Source of the DNA: Parabacteroides distasonis ATCC 8503
Lineage (GTDB): Bacteria > Bacteroidota > Bacteroidia > Bacteroidales > Tannerellaceae
Direction of reading: 5' to 3'
NCBI RefSeq assembly: GCF_000012845.1
Contig: NC_009615.1
Coordinates: 4,795,001-4,811,379 of the forward strand
DNA: 16,379 bases
The translations under genes were made by a program, and so were the position numbers. Below, piece by piece: positions 1-7,300 of the stretch. Each line of letters starts with the position of its first letter. Position 1 is the first letter of the stretch. A model generated the notes under the pieces. The model did no database searches. It was not told where the DNA came from and saw only the letters and a list, made by a program, of their open reading frames with translations.

Positions 1-190
1 GATCCGATGCATAGATTACGTTCACGGGATGACGCAAGACAGGCGATAAGGTCTGCTGGATCAATCCCACTTGCAGGGCGAGCGCCTCGAGCGTTCCCAA
101 TGAGCCTTTCGGCTTTGTCAGATTATCGATCTTGTCTTGTAAAGCGGCCTCCAGCCCTTTGTCCGGGGCCTCGATGTGAAATTGTATCAT
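1..190 (-). CDS. cobT: CobT, nicotinate-nucleotide--dimethylbenzimidazole phosphoribosyltransferase (N-terminal part)
   Basis: The minus strand reads from an ATG at 190-188 to the window edge without a stop, giving 63 codons; the 3' end is cut off. The protein begins [17 protein letters not shown] and contains [15 protein letters not shown] at about residues 24-38, the characteristic N-terminal KPxGSLGxLE signature of CobT. The family transfers phosphoribose from nicotinate mononucleotide to 5,6-dimethylbenzimidazole, or a related base, to make the lower-ligand nucleotide of cobalamin, in the cytoplasm. The catalytic glutamate and most of the fold lie beyond the window, so activity cannot be judged. 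The start lies 30 bp downstream of the cobU stop, consistent with one operon. Identification rests on this signature plus the cobU/cbiB context. Confidence 0.88.
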   Translation of the reverse strand, partial: MIQFHIEAPDKGLEAALQDKIDNLTKPKGSLGTLEALALQVGLIQQTLSPVLRHPVNVIYASD

Positions 191-220
191 GATAGTAGTA
201 TTTTATATAAGTCGTTGTTC

Positions 221-736
221 TTATTCCTTGATCTTGACGGGGATTCCGCTGACCATCAAGACAACCTCGTCCGCTTTAGAGGCAATATATTGGTTGAGCC
301 AGCCTTGCATATCGGTAAATTTACGTTGCACCTCGTCTATCGGCACGCCTCCCATACCCAGCTCGTTCGTCACGAAGATCAGGTAGGCATCTTGCCGGGA
401 GAGTTTATCGAACTCCGCTTTGAGGAGGGAGAGAGATAATTCCACGTCGCTTTGATTGTCGAAGAAGAAGTTAGTCCCCCAAAGGGTTACGCAATCGATC
501 ACCACGACACGATCGGTAAGATCGTGGCGGCTCAAGTATTTCTCTTCCTCTATATTGGTCCACTCGGGTCCACGGTCTCGCTGGTGGCGTTCCACCCGCT
601 TCCGGAACTCCTCGTCCCAGATGCGGGAGGTAGCTAGGTAAACCGGGTTGGGCGACAGCGATAAGGCGAGCCTCTGTGCGTACCCGCTCTTGCCGGACCG
701 CTGTCCTCCAGTCACTAAGATCACTTTCTTACTCAT
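221..736 (-). CDS. cobU: CobU, adenosylcobinamide kinase / adenosylcobinamide-phosphate guanylyltransferase
   Basis: Bifunctional cytoplasmic enzyme that phosphorylates adenosylcobinamide and then activates it as GDP-cobinamide for joining to the lower-ligand nucleotide. From the ATG at 736 the product is 171 aa, a normal CobU length. The P-loop GGQRSGKS is at residues 10-17. The segment RVERHQRDRGPEW (about 47-59) carries a His (H51) in the position expected for the guanylylated histidine; that assignment is by family analogy. VVVIDCVTLW and FVTNELGMGGVP are also typical CobU blocks. An upstream in-frame ATG at 772 would add 12 residues lying entirely inside the preceding gene. The start at 736 overlaps the S4 gene stop in an ATGAGTAA arrangement and puts the usual short N-terminus before the P-loop, so I prefer it. 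Translational coupling with the S4 gene is likely. Confidence 0.93.
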   Translation of the reverse strand: MSKKVILVTGGQRSGKSGYAQRLALSLSPNPVYLATSRIWDEEFRKRVERHQRDRGPEWTNIEEEKYLSRHDLTDRVVVIDCVTLWGTNFFFDNQSDVELSLSLLKAEFDKLSRQDAYLIFVTNELGMGGVPIDEVQRKFTDMQGWLNQYIASKADEVVLMVSGIPVKIKE

Positions 737-1298
737 CGCCTCCGTGATTCCTGTTTTTCCGGTGGGCGGCACGTTTCGCCTTGTTGATCGGGTTGTTCTT
801 GCTCGTCTTCCGAAGGGCGGCCGATTTCGGGTTGGCGGCGATCCGTTGCGCCACCGCCGATTTGCTCAGTGCCTTTCCGAACTTGGGGCGTAAGGCATCT
901 CGCAATAACTTCTCCTCGTCGGTAAGCTTGGCGGTCTTGGATTTCCAGCCTCCCTCTTTCTGCGCCTTACGGGCGGCAGCGTATTTATTGAACTTTCCGA
1001 ACTTCTCCATTTTAGCGCCTTCACGGCCTCCCTTGTTCTCGGGTTTCGCTTTCCGGAGCGTGCCGAGTAATTCTTTTTCTTGCTGCATCTCCTTTTTCTC
1101 CTCCTCTTGCAGGCGGATATATTTCTCTACGTTCAAGCGTTCACCGTCCACCAATACGACATCCTCCGCCGTGACCTTCTGGCCTACGTGCGGTTGCTTG
1201 CCGTTTACGGTTACCCGTTCCATCTCGATGAAATTGTCCGCTTCCCGGCGTGAGCAAACACCGGCTTCGCTTATCAGTTTGTTTAATCTAATTTCCAT
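729..1298 (-). CDS. S4-domain RNA-binding protein with long basic tail (catalytic domain absent)
   Basis: A 189-aa product. Residues 1 to about 55 form an S4 RNA-binding domain of the RsuA/RluB/RluF type, starting RLNKLISEAGVCSRREAD and continuing through VTVNGKQPHVG to VVLVDGERL. In pseudouridine synthases this domain is followed by a catalytic domain with an LNKPxG strand and a GRLDxxTxGL motif; neither is present here. Residues from about 56 to 189 are instead a charged coil (RLQEEEKKEMQQEKE) and a Lys/Arg/Ala-rich tail. It is therefore unlikely to be an active pseudouridine synthase and more likely binds RNA or ribosomes. It sits between cbiB (10-bp gap) and cobU (8-bp overlap), inside a cobalamin operon to which it has no obvious biochemical link. 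No frameshifted catalytic domain is visible, because cobU begins immediately. Confidence 0.8.
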   Translation of the reverse strand: MEIRLNKLISEAGVCSRREADNFIEMERVTVNGKQPHVGQKVTAEDVVLVDGERLNVEKYIRLQEEEKKEMQQEKELLGTLRKAKPENKGGREGAKMEKFGKFNKYAAARKAQKEGGWKSKTAKLTDEEKLLRDALRPKFGKALSKSAVAQRIAANPKSAALRKTSKNNPINKAKRAAHRKNRNHGGDE

Positions 1299-1308
1299 AT
1301 TATTAATA

Positions 1309-2256
1309 TTATATTATTAGTAAAATAAGGGTGACGATCACACCCATCACCAGTTCCGTATTACTATTCACTTGAATGGCGATACGCATATCCTCGGTCG
1401 TGAAAGGCCTCGCGTTCGTTCCGATATAAGGCTTCTCCACCGGTTTGCCGAAATAATCGTGCGTCCCCCCGAACTGGCAGTCCAAGACCGCCGCCAAGGC
1501 CGCTTCTGGATAACCGGAATTAGGGCTTGCGTGTTCAGGGCCGAAACGCCGTACGAAATCCCTTTTCCCCCAATTATTGGAGACAAGCAACATCAAATAG
1601 GCCGTGAGGCGGGCCGGGATGTAATTGGCGATATCGTCGATTAGCGCCGCTATCCGTCCGAACTCTAGGTAACGCTCATTCTTATAACCGATCATCGAGT
1701 CCAGTGTATTCACCATCTTGTAAGCCATCATCCCCGGCAACCCCAGCAGGGCGAACCAAAACATCGGGGCGATCACGCCGTCGCTCAGGTTCTCGGACAA
1801 GGTCTCCAACGCCGCCGCCCGTATCTCTTGCGGCGACAGGTTCGAGGTATCCCTCCCAACGATCCGCGCCACTTGCCGCCGTCCTTCTTCCGTGCTACGG
1901 TCCACGGCCTCGAACACCGCCTTCACTTCCTTAATAAGCGTCTTCCCGGATAGGCAATAAAATACGCCGACAGCCGTCAGCAACCCACTGAACTGCGGAT
2001 GTATGATCCAAGCCCACGACAATATCCACTCGCAGATTAAATACACGCCAAGGATAAGCACGACTGCCAGTATGCCGCCTTTTAGGACCCGCTCGGAGCC
2101 TTTATTCAACACTTTCTCTCCGGCGCTGATCGCTTTGCCAAACCATACGATCGGATGGGGCCAACCTTCCGGGTCTCCCAGCAACCGGTCGGATAACCAA
2201 CCGCCCAAAAAGGGCACGATCTTGAGTAAATTGATAGAATGATGTAACCAATACAT
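1309..2256 (-). CDS. cbiB: CbiB/CobD, adenosylcobinamide-phosphate synthase
   Basis: Integral membrane enzyme that attaches the aminopropanol (phosphate) arm to adenosylcobyric acid in cobalamin assembly. From the ATG at 2256 the product is 315 aa, the usual CbiB size. Family blocks: LLGDPEGWPHPIVWFGKAI near the N-terminus, a central hydrophobic segment, ALETLSENLSDGVIAPMFWF, AYKMVNTLDSMIGYKNERY, GPEHASPNSGYPEAALA, and a hydrophobic C-terminal helix. Several transmembrane segments are evident. In-frame ATGs at 2301 and 2268 would lengthen it. A perfect -7 element at 2284-2277 on the same strand would start transcription near 2270, so the 2301 start would lie outside the mRNA, and its added residues (MFFFLSKF) come from a T-rich tract. 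I chose 2256; 2268 is possible but nearly leaderless. It is the first gene of the run cbiB-S4-cobU-cobT. Confidence 0.93.
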   Translation of the reverse strand: MYWLHHSINLLKIVPFLGGWLSDRLLGDPEGWPHPIVWFGKAISAGEKVLNKGSERVLKGGILAVVLILGVYLICEWILSWAWIIHPQFSGLLTAVGVFYCLSGKTLIKEVKAVFEAVDRSTEEGRRQVARIVGRDTSNLSPQEIRAAALETLSENLSDGVIAPMFWFALLGLPGMMAYKMVNTLDSMIGYKNERYLEFGRIAALIDDIANYIPARLTAYLMLLVSNNWGKRDFVRRFGPEHASPNSGYPEAALAAVLDCQFGGTHDYFGKPVEKPYIGTNARPFTTEDMRIAIQVNSNTELVMGVIVTLILLII

Positions 2257-2276
2257 ATTGAATGTCATTGAAGGAA

Positions 2277-2284
2277 CAAACTTA
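2277..2284 (-). promoter_or_regulatory. -7 element of the cobalamin operon promoter
   Basis: On the minus strand this reads TAAGTTTG, a perfect match to the Bacteroidetes -7 consensus TAnnTTTG. It lies 20 bp upstream of the cbiB ATG at 2256. No good TTG-type -33 element is seen at the usual distance, so the call rests on the -7 match and its position. No cobalamin riboswitch box (GCCACTG-like) is visible upstream on this strand. Confidence 0.5.
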
Positions 2285-2393
2285 GACAAAAAAAAGAACA
2301 TAAGGAAGTGGTAAGCGATTCTTCATCACACATTAGGCGAAAGAAACCTACATTTAAAGGATTTCGAGCGTAGACTTTCATATTCTATCAGCT

Positions 2394-2469
2394 GTTGTAT
2401 GATCATCCACCATCCGTTGCATGATCTTCTAACAGTTGGTGGATGATCATACAACGGATGGTAGAAGAT
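2394..2469. repeat. Composite interleaved inverted/direct repeat
   Basis: A perfect 19-bp inverted pair joins 2394-2412 (GTTGTATGATCATCCACCA) to 2437-2455. A second pair, CCATCCGTTG at 2410-2419 with 2452-2461, and a third, ATCTTCTA at 2424-2431 with 2462-2469, follow in the order A-B-C-A'-B'-C'. A simple hairpin would have A-B-C-C'-B'-A'. The left half is itself a degenerate direct duplication of GTTGYATGATC (2394 and 2416), and the A arms contain the palindrome ATGATCAT. The region can thus form alternative, mutually exclusive or pseudoknot-like pairings. No other copy is present in this window. Confidence 0.85.
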
Positions 2470-2488
2470 GAGTAGGTACGGAGAAAAC

Positions 2489-2512
2489 GGCTAAAGGATG
2501 CCTTTAGAAGCC
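2489..2512. repeat. Short hairpin upstream of the sigma factor gene
   Basis: CTAAAGG (2491-2497) and CCTTTAG (2501-2507) are perfect complements around a 3-base loop, extended by GG/CC outside a small AAG bulge. There is no T-tract after it, so it is not a standard terminator. It lies about 140 bp before the sigma factor start and could be in its 5' leader or an operator. Confidence 0.5.
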
Positions 2513-2649
2513 TTAAATCTTCGGGAAGGGAGGGCTTGATATACGGGGGATTTCTTTCAATTTTGTATTTATTAACAAGAAAAGCGTTCTTACGGCCGGT
2601 TATTATTACTTTATTTGCTCCCACCGTATCGTGAAAGGAGTTAATCGAG

Positions 2650-3204
2650 ATGACAGATGAAAAATCCATTTTAGAACAATTTGCCGCTGGAAATCATACC
2701 GCTTTCCGGGAATTGTTCATGCGTTACCATCTGAAAGTCTATTATTTCGTGCTGGGACTCGTGAAGTCCGAGAGTGATGCCGAGGACTTGACTCAAGAGA
2801 TTTTCCTAAAGCTTTGGACGCATCGGAGTCGTTTCACGGAAGTGAGGACGTTCGGTTCCTACCTCTATGTGCTGGCGAAGCATACGGCGTTCAATTATAT
2901 CGAATCCCGCCGGGTGAATCTGGAGAGCTTAGAGAGAGCTGGGGTGGAAGACGAGGAGAGAGGGGATACGCCTTACGAGGATTTAGTTGCCAAGGATTTA
3001 CGGTTGCTAGTGGATATGATCGTGGAGACCATGCCGCCACAGCGGAAGATGATCTACCGGATGAGCCGCGACGAGGGTTTGTCGAACACAGAGATCGCTG
3101 AGAATCTACAACTCTCGAAAAAGACCGTGGAAAACCACTTGAACCTAGCGCTAAAGGAATTGCGGAACGCGGTATTGACTTTCCTTCTTGTTATGATGTG
3201 TTAA
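2650..3204 (+). CDS. ECF-family RNA polymerase sigma factor (PUL regulator)
   Basis: A 184-aa protein of standard ECF size. Region 2 is at about residues 19-57, with LFMRYHLKVYYFVLGLV and the core-binding block SDAEDLTQEIFLKLW. Region 4 is at about 125-172, with MPPQRKMIYRMSR followed by a helix-turn-helix (GLSNTEIAENLQLSKKTVENHL). The ATG follows AAAGGAG by 9 bp. It lies directly before a FecR-type anti-sigma gene and a SusC gene, the usual Bacteroidetes layout in which the sigma factor drives transcription of the adjacent susCD operon after release by the anti-sigma factor. Target specificity is inferred from position. The protein has a hydrophobic C-terminal tail (LTFLLVMMC), common in this subgroup. 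Confidence 0.95.
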   Translation: MTDEKSILEQFAAGNHTAFRELFMRYHLKVYYFVLGLVKSESDAEDLTQEIFLKLWTHRSRFTEVRTFGSYLYVLAKHTAFNYIESRRVNLESLERAGVEDEERGDTPYEDLVAKDLRLLVDMIVETMPPQRKMIYRMSRDEGLSNTEIAENLQLSKKTVENHLNLALKELRNAVLTFLLVMMC

Positions 3205-3232
3205 TAGCTTGGGGGTAAAGCGGCAAAAGGAG

Positions 3233-3285
3233 GTCCTATAAACAAGATAAAATAGAAAAGCAGGAATGAGTCCTATAAAAAAGAT
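3233..3285 (+). repeat. Imperfect direct repeat spanning the anti-sigma start codon
   Basis: GTCCTATAAACAAGAT at 3233-3248 recurs at 3270-3285 with one mismatch (C to A). Each copy is preceded by a ribosome-binding-like AGGA: AAAAGGAGG at 3226-3234 and AGGA at 3262-3265. The upstream copy has the stronger Shine-Dalgarno sequence but no start codon after it; the downstream copy carries the fecR ATG at 3266. This looks like a local duplication of the translation-start region. Confidence 0.6.
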
Positions 3286-4246
3286 ATTAAAATACTTTTT
3301 CCATCATTCGTTCTCCGGGGAGATGGTGGATCGGGTACATCAGCGATTGGCGGAGCCGGGAGACGAGCGGGAAAAGGAAGAGGCTTTACGGGATATCTGG
3401 AATGAGATCGGTTTCCCGGAGGCGGATAAGCGGAGCGAGATGGCTTTCGCCCGGTTGGAGAATACATTGGGCGTGAGGCCCCGCCGCCGTCTGCGTATCC
3501 CGGCGTGGGTACGTATCGCCGCTATCTGGCTGATTCCTTTGTTGTCGTTGGGTGTTTCTTATTATCTATACAGGGATGCGCAGGATGTCAAGAAACTGGC
3601 TTTTATGGAACAGTTCGTGCCTTCCGGCAAGCGGGAGCGGATCACCTTGCCCGATGGTAGCGAGGTTTGGTTGAATTCCGGTACCTTGCTGCTTTATCCA
3701 TCTGACTTTATTGGGGATAAGCGGGAGATCTATCTGGTGGGAGAGGGATATTTCAAGGTGCGAAAACGCCCCGAGCAACCTTTCATCGTGCGGACGAAAG
3801 CGATGCGGGTACAAGTGCTGGGCACCGAGTTCAATTTATCCGCCTACCCGGACCAAGAGAAAATAACAACGACCTTGGAGGAAGGTTCCTTGAAGATCCT
3901 TCCCGATGATCCCTCGGTGGCTCCATGTATATTGAGACCTAACGAGCAGCTTGTCTACATCCCTTCCCGGGGAAAGATGGACGTGCGGCAGGTGGTGGCC
4001 TCGGATTACTCGGATTGGAAAGAGGGAGGCTTGTTGTTTAATAACGACTCTTTCGAGGAAATCTTGAAAACCTTGGAACGTGTCTACAACGTGAAGGTGC
4101 ATTTGCGTACTTCCGCTTATCATTCCAACCGGCTTACGATCCATTTCAATAAGCATGAGTCGTTGGAGAACATCATGATGTTGGTCAAGGAGATGATACC
4201 CGGCTTGGAGTATCAGATCAAAGAGGATGGGATCTATATTGATTGA
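3266..4246 (+). CDS. FecR-family transmembrane anti-sigma factor
   Basis: A 326-aa inner-membrane regulator. Residues 1-80 form the cytoplasmic, helical sigma-binding part. A single transmembrane helix follows at about 82-102 (VRIAAIWLIPLLSLGVSYYL) after an Arg-rich stretch (RPRRRLR). The periplasmic FecR domain is at about 113-212 (LPDGSEVWLNSGTLLLYPSDF, VLGTEFNLSAYPD). The C-terminal domain, about 253-324, is of the DUF4974 type found in Bacteroidetes FecR proteins (FNNDSFEEILKTLERVYNV). In this family the periplasmic part senses the STN domain of the partner SusC, and the cytoplasmic part holds or activates the sigma factor. The gene is 61 bp after the sigma gene and 132 bp before susC, so sigma and anti-sigma are probably co-transcribed and susC has its own promoter. 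Confidence 0.95.
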   Translation: MSPIKKILKYFFHHSFSGEMVDRVHQRLAEPGDEREKEEALRDIWNEIGFPEADKRSEMAFARLENTLGVRPRRRLRIPAWVRIAAIWLIPLLSLGVSYYLYRDAQDVKKLAFMEQFVPSGKRERITLPDGSEVWLNSGTLLLYPSDFIGDKREIYLVGEGYFKVRKRPEQPFIVRTKAMRVQVLGTEFNLSAYPDQEKITTTLEEGSLKILPDDPSVAPCILRPNEQLVYIPSRGKMDVRQVVASDYSDWKEGGLLFNNDSFEEILKTLERVYNVKVHLRTSAYHSNRLTIHFNKHESLENIMMLVKEMIPGLEYQIKEDGIYID

Positions 4247-4378
4247 GTTAAGGAGATATTAGGTTTTTATAATTCGTTAACGTTTTTCCGTTGGGTGCGC
4301 TCCTCGTTTCCCTTGTCCTAATAGCGAGTACGTACTACAAAGGAGATATAAATGTTTAACTAAAAAATCTAATATCGC
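4247..4378 (+). promoter_or_regulatory. susC leader with probable ECF-sigma promoter and a palindrome
   Basis: The 132-bp gap between the anti-sigma gene and susC is the only long gap within the PUL, so the sigma-dependent promoter should lie here; the C/T-rich block followed by CTTGTCCTAATAG at 4312-4324 is the likeliest core, by inference only. AGTACGTACT at 4327-4336 is a perfect 10-bp palindrome. It lies just before AAAGGAG (4339-4345), a strong ribosome-binding site that serves the mini-ORF at 4352 and not susC directly. No TAnnTTTG housekeeping element is present. Confidence 0.4.
4352..4363 (+). other. Three-codon upstream ORF in the susC leader
   Basis: ATG TTT AAC TAA (Met-Phe-Asn-stop) starts 6 bases after the AAAGGAG at 4339-4345. 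It is in the same frame as susC, whose ATG at 4379 lies 15 bases after this stop and has no ribosome-binding sequence of its own. A second in-frame TAA at 4370 separates them, so readthrough would not give a longer SusC. It may promote re-initiation at susC or act as a leader peptide. Its use is not proven, since many Bacteroidetes genes are translated without a Shine-Dalgarno sequence. Confidence 0.4.
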
Positions 4379-7300
4379 ATGAACAGGAATAAATCTATAC
4401 GTGTCGCTATTCTTTGCCTGAGCCTCGCTATGGCTGGGAGCTTGCCTATCGATGCGCAGAAAGTGACCTTCCATGAAGGTTCGATCTCATTGAAACAGGC
4501 ATTTGAGAAACTAGAGTCAAGCTCTGCTTATAAGATAGCTTATAATGATAGCCAATTGGACGTGTCGAGAAAGGTCTCGATGGATCAGAAAGATATGGAA
4601 GTATTGCAGGTCTTATCACAGCTGTTAAAGAATACGGGATACACGTATAAAATAAACGGGAATTATGTGATCATCGTGCCGGAAGAGGTCAAGACTGTCA
4701 AGGGGAAAAAGCAAGTATCGGGTGTGATTGTCGATACGAACGGCGATCCTGTGATCGGGGCGAACGTGGTGGAGAAAGGAACTACCAACGGTACGATTAC
4801 CGATCTCGATGGAAAGTTTACGCTAGAGGTAAATGACAACTCTGTCCTTCAAGTTTCCTATATCGGCTATAATACGCAAGAGGTCTCGGCGAACGGAAAG
4901 ACGAGTTTCTCTATCAAGCTGGGCGAGAATACACAGACATTGGATGAGGTGGTAGTCGTAGGTTACGGAACGATGAAGAAGAGCGACTTGACCGGATCGG
5001 TTACCAACGTAAAGGCGGAGAAGCTGTTGAGCAAGCCGGTGGTGAATGTTGGGCAGGCCTTGGCGGGAAAGGCTTCCGGTGTGGAGATCTTTGAGAATGG
5101 CGGTACGCCGGACGGGAAAGTACGGGTGCGTATCCGTGGTAACAACTCTATCAACTCATCGAATGAGCCTCTGTATGTGGTAGATGGCGTGATTGGCGTA
5201 AGCAATATCAATCTGTTGAATCCTAGCGAGATCGAATCCTTAGAAGTATTGAAGGATGCCTCCGCCACGGCTATCTATGGTGCTCGTGGAGCGAATGGCG
5301 TGATCATGATTACGACGAAACGAGGTATCAAGAACGAGAAAGCACAGATCTCGTACGACGGTTATGTCTCTATCGGTAAGATGGCGAAGAAACTGGACTT
5401 GATGAACGCTTCCGAGTGGTGGCAGAATTACAATACTACGATGGATAATGGGCAGAAATATGATCCGGAAGGGTATGCGCAAGGCAAGTACAAGAAAGTG
5501 ACGCCGGCGGATCTGCCGAATTTGTTCGATGCTAACGGTAACCCGCTGTATGATACCGATTGGCAGGATGAGGCTTATCAAACGGCTATCAACCATAATC
5601 ACCAAGTCAGCATCCGGGGTGGAGCCGATAAGACCTTGTATAGCGTGCATTTGGGATATATGCATAAGGATGCTTTGATGCGTAACGGTTTCCTAGACCG
5701 GTATAGCGGTAGGATCAACTTGGATTCCCAGCTTCGGGATTGGTTGAAAATGGGTGCCAATATGTCGTTCAATTATAATAAGGGAAACGATAATTACAAG
5801 AGTTATGGAGTAAAGCGTTTGGTACAGGAAGCTATTCCGTTGATTCCCGTAAAATATCCCGATGGCTCTTGGGGAAGCAACCGTGATTTCCCCGGTGCGG
5901 TACAGGATACACCTTCCCGGTATCTGGAAGAGATGGTGAACGAGACTTCCAATATCCAGACGATCGCCGACCTATATCTGGATTTCAAGATCACAGACGA
6001 CTTGAACTTTAAGTCGACTTTCGCCGTAGATGCCAGTAATAGGAAACGTAATTATTATTCGGGTAAGGATCTGATCCAGTTCAGTAAGACGGCGGGAGGT
6101 ATCGCTACGATAGAGACTTTGAAGGAAATGTATTGGCAGAATGAGAACTACTTTAATTATAATAAGGAGTTTAATAAAAACAATCGCATGAATGTGATGC
6201 TTGGATTAAGCTGGCAGCAGCGAGTTGCCGAAAGCGTGGAAGCTACCTCGCAGAATTTCAGCGATGATTTTTACCAATGGCATAATCTGGGAGCGGGAAC
6301 GGTGACGATACCGTCGAAATCGGATGATTATGCTTGGTCTATCAACTCTTATTTCGCACGTATCAATTATACCTTGAAGGATCGGTATTTGTTTACGGCT
6401 ACAGGTCGTTACGATGGATCATCTAAGTTTGGAAAGAATAATAAGTATGCCTTCTTCCCCTCTTTCGCTTTTGCGTGGAGAGCCTCGGAGGAAAGCTTCT
6501 TGAAAGGAGTCAATTGGCTGAGTAATTTAAAGGTACGTACCAGTATCGGCGAGACCGGAAACCAAGAGATCGGCAATTACGCTTTCTTCCAGAAGCTAGG
6601 CTCGGAGAATACTATTTTTGATAATGACTATTATACGGCTCTATACCGCAGTACGTTCGGTAACCCGGACTTGAAATGGGAGAAGACCTTGCAATGGGAT
6701 GCCGGTGTCGATGTGAGTGTATTGAATCAGCGTATCGATCTGTCTTTAGATTATTATTATAAAAAGACGAGCGACTTATTATTGGAGGCACCGATCCCGG
6801 GAACTTCCGGATTGAATACGATCATGCGGAACATCGGTTCCGTGCAGAACCAAGGTTTTGAGTTGACCTTAAATACGCATAATATCCAAACGGATAATTT
6901 CAACTGGATGTCTACAGTATTATTTAACGTAAATCGTAATAAGATATTGAACTTAGGCGAGAATGATGAGGATATTTATCCGAAACCCCGCCATGCGCAA
7001 GGGGATATGCTGATATTGCGTGTAGGCGAACCTGTTGGCTCACTTTGGGGGTTGCGTCGTCTGGGAACTTGGGGGGAGGACGAGGCCGCTGAAGCGGCTA
7101 AATACAACCGCCTTCCGGGAGACGTGAAGTATGAGGACTTGAATGGCGACGGGAAGATCAATAGCGAGGATAATACGATTATCGGCTGTACCTCCCCGGA
7201 CTGGACGATGACAATCTCTAATACGTTTGTTTATAGGAATTTCGATTTCTCTTTCGATCTCCGCTTCGTGTTCGGGAATGATGTCGTGAATTGCGCTACT

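Larger units (their letters stand above)
2257..2649. other. Divergent intergenic region between the cobalamin operon and the PUL sigma factor
   Basis: About 390 bp without a convincing gene. It holds the cbiB promoter element at its left end, a composite inverted/direct repeat at 2394-2469, a hairpin at 2489-2512, and an AGGAG ribosome-binding site at 2636-2640 for the sigma factor. I could not find a clear TTTG/TAnnTTTG promoter for the sigma gene; TTTATTTG at 2610-2617 is the closest match and has no -33 partner. A minus-strand reading frame across 2403-2669 exists only because the repeat happens to be open, and it has no family features. Confidence 0.7.

Noticed and set aside
737..772. Longer cobU start at 772
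   Set aside because: The extra 12 residues lie wholly within the S4 gene and would put an unusual extension before the P-loop.
729..1130. Frameshifted pseudouridine synthase as the origin of the S4-only protein
   Set aside because: No LNKPxG or GRLDxxTxGL motifs appear in the tail region in the frames provided, and cobU follows directly, so it is not a simple recent frameshift.
2257..2393. Cobalamin riboswitch upstream of cbiB
   Set aside because: No B12-box-like GCCACTG sequence or conserved cobalamin-riboswitch core is visible on the minus strand, and the predicted promoter leaves a leader of only about 15 nt.
2394..2469. CRISPR array or invertible promoter
   Set aside because: Units are degenerate, unequal and partly inverted with no regular spacers, so it is not CRISPR. 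The 24-bp space between the 19-bp arms is too short to hold an invertible promoter, and no recombinase gene is nearby.
2403..2669. Minus-strand 88-codon ORF over the repeat
   Set aside because: It overlaps the sigma gene start, has no recognisable domain and consists largely of translated repeat.
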